The position numbers were made by a program, and so were the translations under genes. Positions 8,011 through 18,400 of a stretch of 64,000 nucleotides of DNA are shown one piece after another; position 1 is the stretch's first letter, and every line of letters begins with the position of its first letter. The stretch is from Dictyobacter formicarum (lineage in GTDB: Bacteria > Chloroflexota > Ktedonobacteria > Ktedonobacterales > Ktedonobacteraceae), in NCBI RefSeq assembly GCF_016587435.1, contig NZ_BNJJ01000023.1:70743-134742 (forward strand), given 5' to 3'. The notes below the pieces were generated by a model that did no database searches, was not told the DNA's origin, and saw only the letters and a list, made by a program, of their open reading frames with translations.

Positions 8011-10308
8011 TTATTTAAGATGCCAATCGGTTGTTGTTTTGCCTGGATAGGTTGCTGTTTTCCTCACCAGTGTATCAGGTGGTCCGGGGAATAGGCGAAT
8101 GGGTTGGCCTTTTTCTGCCAGCAGCATGGTGTCGTGCCAGATTGGGCCAGCACCATCGACGCCGGTGACATTCACCATCGGCGAGTTGTCGTTGTTACCC
8201 GCCCAGACTCCCACCGTGACATCCGTGGTATAACCCATGGTCCAGTTATCGCGGAAGTCATTGGAGGTACCCGTTTTGGCCGCCGATGGCCTGATGGGAC
8301 CCGGTCGGCCAGCATAACACTGGTTCATGGTCGTCTTATATAGCACCAGTGAGCTACATTTACCAAACTCGTAGATACGCGAGTCGTTATCACTCAGCAC
8401 ATCCGTAATCATAAAGGCCGTCTCTTTGCGCAGCACACGCACGGGTTGTGGTGTGATTTGCAGGATCAGCTTGCCATTTTGATCTTTAATGGTATTGATC
8501 GCGTGTGGTGGGACGCGAACGCCTCCATTGGCGAAGGTTGCATAGCCAGCCGTGTTATCGATCAGGTGCACGCTCAGCGAGCCCAGAACCATGGTGTAGT
8601 TGGGTATGCCCTCGTACGTGGTAAGACCCATGCTCTGCGCTGTATGCAGGGCCTTGTCGACGCCGGTACGCAGCAGCAATTTGACCGCGGGAATGTTAAA
8701 CGAGTTCTGCAGTGCATAGCGGTAAGAAACCCAGCCATGAAACCGCTCATCATAGTTATGCGGTGAATAAGAGGGCAGGCCACAGCACATCTGGATCGTG
8801 AGCGGACCATCCAGCACGGTCTCCCCCGGGCTGATGCCCTCATCAAATGCGGTCGCATAGATGTAGGGTTTGAACGAAGAGCCGGGCTGACGATAGCCCT
8901 GTGAAGCCACATCAAAATCGCCATATGTGGGATTGTCGGGATCAATGTTGCCAACCAGGGTCCGAATCGCTCCCGTATGCTGGTCCAGTACCACGACGGC
9001 GGCATTGGACATATTATGCACCCTTGCCATCTCCGCGATATGTTTCTGGGCCGTTTTGAGCACCTTGTTTTGTAAGTCCAGGTCTAGTGTGGTCATGACA
9101 ACCAGGCCAGCGCGCGAGAGATCGCTGATCTTAACGTGCAGATCGTCGGCCAACTCACGTAACGTGTAATTGACGAAATGAGGCGCGATCCTGTTGTTAA
9201 CGAAACCACGATGCTTAATGAAGTTTGGCTTCTGGGACTCCATAATGGCATCGGCGCGTTCTTGCGCTGTAATATATCCCTGGTTATACATCTGCTGCAG
9301 CACCTCTTGCATACGTATTGCGGCCGCCTTGGGATGTAAGAATGGATCGCGCGCGATCGGCGAGCTAGGAATGCCAGCCAGCATCGCTGATTGGGCAATA
9401 TCCAGCTGTTGGGCCGCCGTTTGGGTTGGCGTATCTTTTAGTCCGAAGTAAGCAAGGGCTGCCTCCTCTGCTCCGTAACAACGTTCGCCATAGTAGGTCG
9501 TATTCAGGTACATCTGTAGAATCTGTTCTTTGGTATAGTAGTGCGAGATGTCGGGGGCCAGAATAACCTCCTGCAACTTACGCAGCATAGTAGCCTGATT
9601 GCCCACGATACTATTTTTAATCAACTGCTGCGTAATCGTGCTGCCACCAGAGACCACCTTGTTAGTGGTCATATCAGAGATTGCGGCACGTAAGATACCC
9701 GTAATATCATAGCCGGGGTTTTTGTAGAAGTTCTGATCTTCGATCGCGATTTCAGCATGGGCCAGGTGGGGAGAAATTTTATCCAGTGGCTCGCTGGTTT
9801 GCAACCCCTGGTCCATCATCTGAAAAATCAGTTTCCCATGTACATCATAAATGCGCGTGCTATCTTTCGGCAGAATATCCTCAAGCGTCGTAATTTTGTC
9901 CCCAAACCGTTCGTGGGTCGCATTGATAAAGCCTACCACCGTCACAAAGATAAGCACCATAATCAGAAAGACCGAAAACAGGCTGGCCGCCATCGGCAGC
10001 AACGTTCCGGTCCCGATGCGATCGCTGAGCGCAATCGTGTTCAGCGTTTGACGTAAATTCTTGCGCTTGATATGCCGCCTGAGGCGCCAGCCAGTCGGAT
10101 GAATACTTTGATGCGAGCCAGTATAGAATATGCCTGGAACCGGCCGCATAGGGACATCATTCATGCGCTGAGCAACCGCGGCCTGACTATGTGGCGGTAA
10201 ACTGGCAGGCATTCGATGCCGTGGCTGTGAACCCTCTGCTCTCTGCGAGCCAGAGCCTCCTCCGGGGGGTGGAGGCGGATTCTCTCCGACATGCCGATCG
10301 GTCTGCAT
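8011..10308 (-). CDS. Class A penicillin-binding protein (transglycosylase/transpeptidase)
   Basis: 765 residues from the ATG at 10308 (AAAGAGG seven bases upstream). A proline-rich basic cytoplasmic tail of about 100 residues precedes one membrane helix (about 103-130). The glycosyltransferase-51 domain shows EDQNFYKNPGYD with catalytic Glu at about 190 and GGSTITQQLIKN. The transpeptidase domain carries the SxxK motif in QPGSSFKP (about 477) and KTGTSNDF. It polymerises and cross-links peptidoglycan outside the membrane. A close relative follows upstream at 10871, probably by ancient duplication. The His usual in EDxxFxxH is replaced by Asn, as also in the paralogue. Confidence 0.95.
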   Translation of the reverse strand: MQTDRHVGENPPPPPGGGSGSQRAEGSQPRHRMPASLPPHSQAAVAQRMNDVPMRPVPGIFYTGSHQSIHPTGWRLRRHIKRKNLRQTLNTIALSDRIGTGTLLPMAASLFSVFLIMVLIFVTVVGFINATHERFGDKITTLEDILPKDSTRIYDVHGKLIFQMMDQGLQTSEPLDKISPHLAHAEIAIEDQNFYKNPGYDITGILRAAISDMTTNKVVSGGSTITQQLIKNSIVGNQATMLRKLQEVILAPDISHYYTKEQILQMYLNTTYYGERCYGAEEAALAYFGLKDTPTQTAAQQLDIAQSAMLAGIPSSPIARDPFLHPKAAAIRMQEVLQQMYNQGYITAQERADAIMESQKPNFIKHRGFVNNRIAPHFVNYTLRELADDLHVKISDLSRAGLVVMTTLDLDLQNKVLKTAQKHIAEMARVHNMSNAAVVVLDQHTGAIRTLVGNIDPDNPTYGDFDVASQGYRQPGSSFKPYIYATAFDEGISPGETVLDGPLTIQMCCGLPSYSPHNYDERFHGWVSYRYALQNSFNIPAVKLLLRTGVDKALHTAQSMGLTTYEGIPNYTMVLGSLSVHLIDNTAGYATFANGGVRVPPHAINTIKDQNGKLILQITPQPVRVLRKETAFMITDVLSDNDSRIYEFGKCSSLVLYKTTMNQCYAGRPGPIRPSAAKTGTSNDFRDNWTMGYTTDVTVGVWAGNNDNSPMVNVTGVDGAGPIWHDTMLLAEKGQPIRLFPGPPDTLVRKTATYPGKTTTDWHLK

Positions 10309-10870
10309 GGCCAAACCTCTTTCTACAACCTATCTTCACTCACTACTACAACTCTTTGCCCATACATACAACACTGCGCGCTTGATTGATGCAACCATCT
10401 ATATTAGTGGAGAGTGGCACATCCCTGGTTGTTTTTTGTGGAATGAATGAAATTTGCGTGGTGCATGACGCAATATATAGAATAATAGCAATGTTTCCGC
10501 CCTTTACGTAAAGGAAGAGTATAGCTTCACTTTTAATTATATGCGTCGCCTATGATGCCAAGTAATGTTCTAATATGAAAAGGTGAACCTCGTGGACATA
10601 CACTTATCGGCAGTAAATGCCTTCACAATGCCTGTTATACAACCGAACTGAACTATAATCTAAAAAATAGTTATCTGTACATAGTAACGCCATAAACGAA
10701 TCAATAGTAACTCGCCAGGCTTACTTTTTCATATATAGGTTTTCCAGAGGCGAAAGCAACAAGAAACACGACCCGTAGATGCGCCCCTTGCGGGCGCTTC
10801 TGACCTTCTGCACAAAAAAGAAACAATAGTAAGCGCCCACGAGTGGGCGCACCTGCGAGTCGTTCTTAAT
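10309..10870. other. Intergenic region between the two penicillin-binding protein genes
   Basis: About 560 bp, AT-rich from 10380 to 10740, with no credible gene. The upstream part should hold the promoter for the leftward gene ending at 8011, but no clear -35/-10 pair was found. The end nearest 10870 contains an inverted-repeat element (10769-10862). Confidence 0.5.
10769..10862. mobile_element. Small inverted-repeat element (TAGGTGCG family)
   Basis: The left end reads CGACCCGTAGATGCGCCCC then TTGCGGGCGCTT. The right end, read on the other strand, is CGACTCGCAGGTGCGCCC then ACTCGTGGGCGCTTA. Each end is itself a GC hairpin. The ends resemble those of the element at 33950-34108. It lies eight bases past the stop of the 10871 gene, so its hairpins may serve as that gene's terminator. 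No coding capacity. Confidence 0.6.
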
Positions 10871-13594
10871 TTACCACCAACCCATATGGGGGGTAGAATT
10901 GCCTGGAGGGGGAGCGACAAAATTGAAATTGTTACAGTAGGGATGTTCGGTGGCAATAGAAGTATTTACAGAAGTATGCACCTTCTTATGATGCTTATGC
11001 TTATGTTTCATTGGGATAATAGTGGCTGCTGGATCAAGAGTCTGCATCTGTGTAAAGGTAGGATAATGGCCTGGCAGGTACCAATCGGTGGTGTGAATGC
11101 CATCTGGATAGGTCATATCGCCTCGCTCCAGTCCACCGGGATTGACAAAGTCTTTGATCGGGTGTTCCTCTTCTGCCAGTAACATTGAGTCATGCCAGAT
11201 GGGGGCCGCGCCCTGGACGCCAGTGACATTCAGCATGGGGGTGTAGTTATTGTTGCCCGCCCAGACTCCCATTACGAAGTCCGAGGTATAACCCATGGTC
11301 CAGTTATCTCGGAAGTCATTGGTGGTACCTGTTTTGGCTGCCGCAGGCCGGACGGTGCCGCGATTGCCAGCCCAGCACTGGGATTCGGAGTTCGTATAGA
11401 GCTGTAAAGGATTGCAGTCCAGGAATTCTGGCAGGCGCGAGTCATTATCGCTCAGCATACTGGTCATCATGTATGCGATCTGAGGGCTGATAGCCCGCTT
11501 GCCTGGTTTGGTCTGGTGGGTAATGACCTTGTTATTGTAGGTATAGACAATCTTATCAATCGCATATGGTTGGAAAGTCTGGCCATTATTGGCGAAGGCG
11601 CCAAAGGCCGTAGTATGCTCCAGCAGATTGACGCCCAGGCCACCCAGCACCATCGAGTAGCCAGCGTCCCCTTTTGGATGTTCAATGCCCATATCTCTGG
11701 CTGTCTTCAGCGCGTTGCCAATCCCTACATGCTGCAGGGTTTTGACGGCCGGAATATTCAAGGAGTTCTGCAGCGCGCAGCGCATGGTGACATGACCATG
11801 GAAAAGCTGATCATAGTTCTTTGGTGAGTAGGTTGGTGGATTTGATCCCGGTGGGAGCACAATCGTCAAAGGGGCATCATCAATGGCCTGAGCGGGCGTA
11901 TATCCCTGCTCCAGGGCGGTCGCATAGACATATGGCTTAAACGAGGAGCCTGGCTGGCGATAGCCCATCGTCGCCACATCAAACTTCCCATCGATGGTCT
12001 TGCTATTATAATCGAGGCTTCCCAATAAAGAACGAATCGCGCCACTATGATAATCGATCAATACCTCTGCCGCATTCGTCACATTATGTCCCCCCAGTTC
12101 AGCGATATGTGTCTGCATTACTTTCTGAATTTTGTCCTGTAGCCCGATATCAAGCGTGGTATACACCTTCAGGCCTGAACGCGATAGTTGGCCGCGAGAG
12201 AGTTTTAGCTGCTGCTCTAGCTGCTGAATCACATATTGACTGAAATGTGGTGCCCGATCATTTAAATTGGGGGGGCCCTTAAAAAAGTCCGACTTTTGTG
12301 CTTCCTTGAGCGCATCCTGCGCTTGCTCCTGAGTGATATAGCCCTCACGGATCATCAGGGTCAGAACGGTATTGAAGCGATTAAACGCGGTTTGAGGATG
12401 CAGGCTCGGATCATACAGCCAGGGAGAGCTGGGCATGCCTGCCAGCATCGCCGATTGGGCCAGGTCAAGCTGAGCTGAAGCGGGCTTGCCCGGCTGATCT
12501 ACCAATCCAAAGTACATCGTGGCGGCAGCATCGATACCATAAGCCTGATGACCATAGTAAATGGTATTCAGATACATCTCTAAAATATCGTTTTTGCTAT
12601 AGAGGCCATTGATTTCAGGAGTGAGCACGATCTCCTGCATTTTGCGCATCAGGCTGGCCTCATTGCCAACCACCAGATTTTTAATTAACTGCTGGGTGAT
12701 GGTGCTGCCGCCCTCGATCACGCGCCCATGCTCAAGATTTTGAATGGCGGCCTGCAGGATACGGAAAACGTCGATACCAGAGTTGTTCCAAAAGTTTTTA
12801 TCTTCCGTGGCAACGGTCGCGTTAATTAACTGTGGAGAAACCTGGTTGAGCGTGACCGAGGTATGCATGCCCTGATCGGTAATCTGGGACAGCAAGACGC
12901 TTTTGCTATCGTAGATCTTCAGGTTGTCGTGCGGCGTCAGATCGTGTAGAGATATGAGCTGCTGGTTGTAAGAGCTGCTTGTGCTGTTATAGAAGTGGTA
13001 GGTGGCATAGGAGCCTGCGCTCGTGATGGTAAAGATGAGCAATATGATGGCTCCGAGTATACTGAAGACACTCAGCCAGAAACGATTAAATGCCCGGTGG
13101 GTCTGCTTGCGGTTGCTGCGTAGATGCTTGCGTGAGATATGACGCAACAGCAACTTGCGCCGCCGCTGTGCTATCAGGAGTCCATTGCGGCCGCGCGTAT
13201 GCATATTGTTGGCGGAAGCATAGGGCTGTGGGAGCTGGCTCTGCTCGGCGGGTGAATTTTGTGAGCCATCGTTCTCGGCTGACTGTGAGAGACGCTGGTG
13301 TCGCCTGCTTTTCTGCTCAAGATAGTGCTGGGCTCGCCTGATCCTCTCCTGGCGTGCCTCATAATAGAAAGGGAGCTGAGATGATGCCGGGCGCGTGCCG
13401 CTCGTGCCATCGTCTTGTCTGTTGATAGCAGGTGTGGCTGGCAATGGTGGTAGTGATGGCGTATCAGGAACCGGTGTAGTTGGAGTCGAAGGAGGAGTTT
13501 GTGCGTTGTCTGATTCCCGATGTATCTGCATCGAATCCTCATGCTGCTCTTGTGAATATGTATTATCCTCAGGATATTGCTGTTCGCCTGACAT
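10871..13594 (-). CDS. Class A penicillin-binding protein with disordered tails
   Basis: 907 residues, longer than the paralogue at 8011 because of an N-terminal cytoplasmic tail of about 170 residues rich in Gln, Pro and Ser and an extended C terminus. One membrane helix (about 170-195) is followed by the GT51 domain (EDKNFWNNSGID, GGSTITQQLIKN) and the transpeptidase domain (QPGSSFKP, KTGTTNDF). The C-terminal tail has a metal-ligand-like cluster KHKHKHHKKVH. AAGGAGG lies ten bases before the ATG. It acts in peptidoglycan synthesis at the outer face of the membrane. The His-rich end is not part of the usual family layout. Confidence 0.94.
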   Translation of the reverse strand: MSGEQQYPEDNTYSQEQHEDSMQIHRESDNAQTPPSTPTTPVPDTPSLPPLPATPAINRQDDGTSGTRPASSQLPFYYEARQERIRRAQHYLEQKSRRHQRLSQSAENDGSQNSPAEQSQLPQPYASANNMHTRGRNGLLIAQRRRKLLLRHISRKHLRSNRKQTHRAFNRFWLSVFSILGAIILLIFTITSAGSYATYHFYNSTSSSYNQQLISLHDLTPHDNLKIYDSKSVLLSQITDQGMHTSVTLNQVSPQLINATVATEDKNFWNNSGIDVFRILQAAIQNLEHGRVIEGGSTITQQLIKNLVVGNEASLMRKMQEIVLTPEINGLYSKNDILEMYLNTIYYGHQAYGIDAAATMYFGLVDQPGKPASAQLDLAQSAMLAGMPSSPWLYDPSLHPQTAFNRFNTVLTLMIREGYITQEQAQDALKEAQKSDFFKGPPNLNDRAPHFSQYVIQQLEQQLKLSRGQLSRSGLKVYTTLDIGLQDKIQKVMQTHIAELGGHNVTNAAEVLIDYHSGAIRSLLGSLDYNSKTIDGKFDVATMGYRQPGSSFKPYVYATALEQGYTPAQAIDDAPLTIVLPPGSNPPTYSPKNYDQLFHGHVTMRCALQNSLNIPAVKTLQHVGIGNALKTARDMGIEHPKGDAGYSMVLGGLGVNLLEHTTAFGAFANNGQTFQPYAIDKIVYTYNNKVITHQTKPGKRAISPQIAYMMTSMLSDNDSRLPEFLDCNPLQLYTNSESQCWAGNRGTVRPAAAKTGTTNDFRDNWTMGYTSDFVMGVWAGNNNYTPMLNVTGVQGAAPIWHDSMLLAEEEHPIKDFVNPGGLERGDMTYPDGIHTTDWYLPGHYPTFTQMQTLDPAATIIPMKHKHKHHKKVHTSVNTSIATEHPYCNNFNFVAPPPGNSTPHMGWW

Positions 13595-13805
13595 AAGAGG
13601 TTCCCCTCCTTATTCATCCAAAAGGTCTTCTATAGCTTTTGTGTGTCCAACATGTTTCAAGTTATTTCTTTTCTTTACTTAGTTAGACGTTGTAAAACGC
13701 AAAAGGTCTCGTTCCAGTGAAGTATTTTTATTTGTGGCACGGTATTGAGGCATCCTTTTAATAAAAGGACACGTGGAAAAAGCTGATGATTGTTTGTGTG
13801 ATCTA

Positions 13806-14450
13806 TCAGGGTTTGCTGTTCTGGTGTTGCGTAACTTCGATCAGGGCAGGCAGAATTTCATCGGTGATGGCCTGTATCTGGTGGAAACTTTTAATCCAGA
13901 AGATATCATGATCGCGGCCACTGCGTATTTCTGCCATTTGTAGGATGCCTTCATTGATCAGTGTCTGGAAGTAGAGGAAGGCCCGTACGGCGTCGGAAAG
14001 TGGTACATTGGAGTTTCCGGTAATAGAGCCATATTCAGTTCCCAACTCGACCGCCTCTTTTTTTAAATCGTCGATATGTGTCTCATCATTAAGTGTACGC
14101 AACATGAGATCAAGCAGACGGCGGCCAAGCCGGCGATAGGCATCGCGGGCCGCTGTATCAAAGTGTTGATACCAGGGAAAGGTATCCAGCGTGCCATCGG
14201 TAAAGGCAAAGCGTACACGTCCCAGTACGCTTTGGACGAGGAGCACAGATGCTGGATCGGGCCTGGGCTCAGCTTCCTGGCGCAGGCGTGCCTCGATATC
14301 GGCGCGACGGAAGCGGCGGTGTCCACCGCTGGTACGCCGTGAGGGTATCTCATTACGATCAGCCCATAGGCGCACTGTGGCTGGATGCATACCCAGCAAC
14401 TCTGCCGCCTCGCGTAAACTTAGCCACTCCTCTCCTGTGTGCGATGTCAC
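13806..14450 (-). CDS. MerR-like helix-turn-helix regulator
   Basis: 214 residues if translation starts at the GTG at 14450, which has AGGAGG seven bases upstream; an adjacent GTG at 14453 is closer than ideal, and an upstream frame extension to 14600 lacks a ribosome site. The N terminus (about 8-65) is an excisionase/MerR-type domain: WLSLREAAELLGMHPATVRL and TSGGHRRFRRADIEARL. The remaining 150 residues form a helical domain resembling cobalamin-binding-type sensor helices in length but without a recognisable DxHxxG motif. Probably a ligand- or stress-responsive DNA-binding protein; ligand unknown. Confidence 0.8.
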   Translation of the reverse strand: MTSHTGEEWLSLREAAELLGMHPATVRLWADRNEIPSRRTSGGHRRFRRADIEARLRQEAEPRPDPASVLLVQSVLGRVRFAFTDGTLDTFPWYQHFDTAARDAYRRLGRRLLDLMLRTLNDETHIDDLKKEAVELGTEYGSITGNSNVPLSDAVRAFLYFQTLINEGILQMAEIRSGRDHDIFWIKSFHQIQAITDEILPALIEVTQHQNSKP

Positions 14451-14839
14451 CACGTTACCTCCTGCGAATATGGGGGTTATCTGGACAATTAAGAAATGCT
14501 CAATATGTAGCTTGATTGTATGGAATTCATACAGTATCGTCAAGTCTGAGGTTGAACTCTTCCGACCTTGCCGATAAGCTTCTACCTGCTTTGGTTGCAT
14601 TATGGTTTTGAAGCCGGGGGATACCTTTGCTGGCAGCCAGCATTATTAGATGTGTACCCCCTATATATTATATCGATTATATCCCCCGGTTAGACAGCCC
14701 GCTCTCACCATATCCATCTTTATCGATGTTGTGTAAGTGATGAAGATGTGTTTCATGGAAATGTAAATCTAGAAATTTTTGTGAGATTTAGGTGTAATAT
14801 GCCTTATATTATTATGTATATTATTCTCATATAGAGCAT

Positions 14840-14989
14840 GCCTGAACCCATAGGGTTCGCGCCTGCGGCCCCTCACACTACGCTCCTACGGAGCTCAAAA
14901 CAGGTTTAATGAGTGGTGCAGAAAATGGGCACAGCCCATTTTCTGCACCACTCATTAAACCGCGAGCGGGCGCGTATGCGCCCGCTCGC
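14840..14989 (+). repeat. Modular repeat: flank plus 28-bp hairpin plus 12-bp hairpin
   Basis: Flank blocks TTCGCGCCTGCGGCCCC, CACACTACGCTCCTACGG and AGCTCAAAAC precede a perfect stem with arms 14903-14930 and 14934-14961 (loop ACA). A second GC stem, GCGAGCGGGCGC with loop GTAT, follows directly at 14962-14989; nearly the same GC stem recurs at about 36128-36149. Confidence 0.75.
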
Positions 14990-15112
14990 ACGGAGGCTTC
15001 GTTTCCCATGGTGATGGACATCAGACACATTCATAAACGGTGTTTGATTCCCGTTGTGATCAGCGTCTGTATGCATGAGCTGTTGCTCTCTGTGAGCTCA
15101 AAACATACGCCA

Positions 15113-15159
15113 TTCAGTGGTGCAAATCGTGCATACTGTGCATAATTTGCACCACTGAA
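15113..15159. repeat. 15-bp perfect stem hairpin
   Basis: TTCAGTGGTGCAAAT pairs with 15145-15159 around a 17-base spacer. The stem contains the GTGGTGCA sequence also seen in the hairpin at 14903. GC blocks GTGCGGCCGCGCATACGG and CGCCCGCAAGGGG follow, as in other copies. Confidence 0.65.
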
Positions 15160-15315
15160 GAAAAAATGTGCGGCCGCGCATACGGACGCCCGCAAGGGGG
15201 GCACATTGATTCCCATGATTATGGGAATCAAACACTTTCATAAAGAGTGTCAGACTCCCATAGCATCCGCATGCACGGTGCATGGGTTTACACACCTCCC
15301 GTGCTCAGGATGTCC

Positions 15316-15371
15316 TTTCATGGCTGGTGCAGCAGGTGCGCGAATGCGCACCTGCTGCACCAGCCATGAAA
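15316..15371. repeat. 26-bp perfect stem hairpin
   Basis: Arms 15316-15341 and 15346-15371 are exact complements with loop GAAT. The outer stem reads TTTCATGGCTGGTGCAG, ending in AAA on the other side. It is followed by GTGGGGACGCCTGCGTTCCCC, a counterpart of the GGGGGCGTCAGCGCCCCC block near other hairpins. Confidence 0.75.
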
Positions 15372-15499
15372 AAGAGAGTGGGGACGCCTGCGTTCCCCAG
15401 GCCCAGGGGCGCTCTGATTCCCAATATGTTGGGAGTCTGACACTCTCATAGATGTTTGCTGTTTCTGGCATCATATGCTTGAGATAGAAAGGTTTTTTT

Positions 15500-18400
15500 A
15501 TGTCCCACTCTAGTCAAAGAGTGCAATTTACAGGGCGACGTGCCTGGTTACCATCAGCTCTGCCTCTCGCCTGGTGGCAGTTGAGGCGAACTAAAGGATT
15601 GCTTTCGATGGTGGGGCTGGGAGTGCTGGCGGTAGTAATTTGTGTATGTGTGGCGCCACTTTATACACAGGTAGCCATGACGGCTGGCCTGCAAGAGGCT
15701 CTAAGTGCTACTCCTGGCAATGCCAGTATTTCTATTATCAGCCAGGATGATCTACCTTTTTGGGATAGTTTGCAGCCAGTGACGGATAGTTTTAGCAGGT
15801 ACTCGTTGGCCTCTATACGATCAAATCTGGATGATAGCAAACAGCAAATGGTCACTGAAGCTACAGCACTACCTGTTTATCTGCATGCTCCCCTGGCTAA
15901 AAATAGCAAGCCCTCACTGGATCAGATATCGCTGGAAGGCACTGATATGGTGGCCGTGAAGAGCGGAAAACACGTGTCGCTTATCCAGGGTAGACTACCG
16001 GATGCACATTTAAAGGCTTATACAGATCCTGATAGCACGATTGAAATTGCCCTACCTGCGAATACAGCCAGCACCATGCATATGGCGGTTGGCTCACAGT
16101 TCTATACGCAGGTTGCGACCGCCTCACCAACAGATAGCAAAAAAGCTACCCGGCATATCATTCCCATAAAGATCGTCGGCATTTTTCGCGATATGGATGG
16201 CAAAGATCTGTTCTGGCATGGAGATAGTCTAGGGAAATCTTCTCTCTCTACGAGTCCGAGTGGTCCCTTTGTGTATAAGGCGGTAGTTTCCAATGAGGAA
16301 CTGGTCAGTACCTTCTCGCGTTTCATATCGCAAGCAGATAAGCCGAGTCAGAATCCCGTAGTTTTTCCAGATGACAATATCGCACCTGTTCAACAGCCCG
16401 CCTATCCGCTGGTTAATCCACTGAATGTGACATGGTATTACTCGTTGGATGTACATACGATTTCTAATAATCAACTCAATAGTTTGCTGTTGCAACTGCA
16501 TGAATTTCAATATCGCCGCTACCCAACGGATAGTATGTTATTGGCTTATGGCCTGACTAAGATTCACACATTTGCTCCTATCGACTCTTTGACGAATTAT
16601 CAAAAACAGCTGGCGATTTCGCAGGTGCCGGCGCTGAGCCTGGTGATAATGATCTTTTGTCTCTTGCTGTACTTTGTGGCGCTGATGGCCAATTTATTAG
16701 TTGAGCGCCAGGCGCCTGCGCTGGCCATTGTGCGCAGCCGTGGCGGCAGTCGTGGCCAGATCTTTGGTGCCTTGATGGCACAGGGAACGGCTGTTAGCCT
16801 GCTGGCATTGCTCGCGGGACTGATCCTGGCCATTCCTATTACAGCCTGGCTAGGTTACATGCAGCTTCCTGCCACCGATTATGTGGCAATCAGTACGGTT
16901 TTATCTAACTGGGTGCGTACGAGCCTGTCGGTGAGTGGTTATGCACTGCTTACTGTGGCGGTGGTTCTGTTAGCCTTGATGATCGCCATTTATCAGGCGA
17001 CCGCATTAGACGTGCTGGCTCTGAGGCGTGAGGCGGGACGCTCTACTCGTCGGCCTCTCTGGTTGCGCTTCAGGTTAGATCTAATCGCGGTCATCATCAT
17101 GAGCGTTGGTTTTGGCGTATCCATCTATCTCACCAATTCCAATACACTGGACCCACACCTGCGCCTGGCATTGCTCTCGCCCCTGGTCATGGCGCGAGCG
17201 GTCTGCACTATCATTGCAGCGTTACTACTCTTCTTACGCTTCTTTCCATACCTACTGGATTGGGGGTCCCGCTGGGCGACGCAGCGCAACCGAGGTGCTT
17301 CCTCGATGCTAGCGCTGGCGCAGCTCGCGCGCTCGCCGCGCCAATCGTTGCGCATGGCCCTGTTATTTGCTCTGGCGACCGCCTTCGCTCTATTCGCTTT
17401 GATCCTGGGGGCCTCCCAATTTCAGCGTGCCAGCGACGTGGCCACCAATGCCGTAGGCGCCGATTTCTCAGGCACTTTCTTCAATCAACCAGACGCCACC
17501 ACTATGAGTGATCAGATTCATGCCTATAGTCAATTAAAGGGTGTGCAGGGAGTTACGGTTGGTTATGTCGATAAGCTCAATCTGGGTGAACAGCAAGCGT
17601 ATGTGAATTTCCAGGCGGTAGATGCTGATACCTATAAAAATGTTGTGTACTGGCCAGCGGATAACGCGTCTCAGCCCTTGCCGACATTAATGGCGCAGTT
17701 GGCTCAGGGCCGTACCTCGGAGGACCACGATCAGTGGGTACCAGCCCTCATTGATCAAGCAATGGCCAGCAACTATCATCTCGGTCTGGGCAGCACATTC
17801 TCGCTCTCGGCCACTGGTGACGGTATCAACCTGATTCCCTTTAAAGTCACCACAATTGTCAAATACATGCCCGCGACGGCGACGCCCGATAGCGTATTAG
17901 TCGATCTACGGGCCTATCAAAAGCTCTACGATAAGCTTGTGAATACCGTTGGCAGCCAGCCCTTATCCATCAATCAAATCTGGCTGCGCACCACGGATGA
18001 TGCTACCAGCCTGGCGCAGATTCGCCATGAACTGCTCAATGGCGACCAGCTACAACTGGCCGCCTTCAACGATCGGCGCCAGTTGACCGAAAATCTGCGC
18101 CGCGAGCCTTTATATATCCAGTTGATTGGCATCCTGGCCCTGGGACCACTGGTTGCCCTGCTGCTGGTGATGATGGGAAGCCTGATTGCCTCGTGGTTGC
18201 AGGCGCGAGATCGGCTGGTTAACTTTGCCATTATGCGTGCGCTGGGAGCTACGCCACGCAACATCGCTAGTATTCTGGCCTGGGAGCAGGCGATTGTTTA
18301 TGCCATTGCCATCCTGCTGGGAGCGATTTTTGGTGCCTTGCTATCCTGGATGGTCGTGCCATCGCTGGTCTTTACCAGTTCGCCCGGCCAACAGACCAGC

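Larger units (their letters stand above)
14451..15499. other. 1-kb intergenic region with several hairpin elements
   Basis: No credible gene. From the regulator side it holds a mirror-like stretch, CCCCCTATAT...ATATCCCCC (14657-14687), possibly in the regulator's own promoter, then AT-rich DNA, then modular repeat units with hairpins at 14903-14961, 14962-14989, 15113-15159 and 15316-15371. A motif GATTCCC...GGGAATC/GGGAGTC near 15207-15260 and 15416-15436 recurs with ACACT(T/C)TCATA after it (15232 and 15440). Confidence 0.6.

Noticed and set aside
14451..14600. Longer N terminus for the MerR-like regulator up to 14600
   Set aside because: The extension is not family-like and has no ribosome site, while the GTG at 14450 has a strong one.
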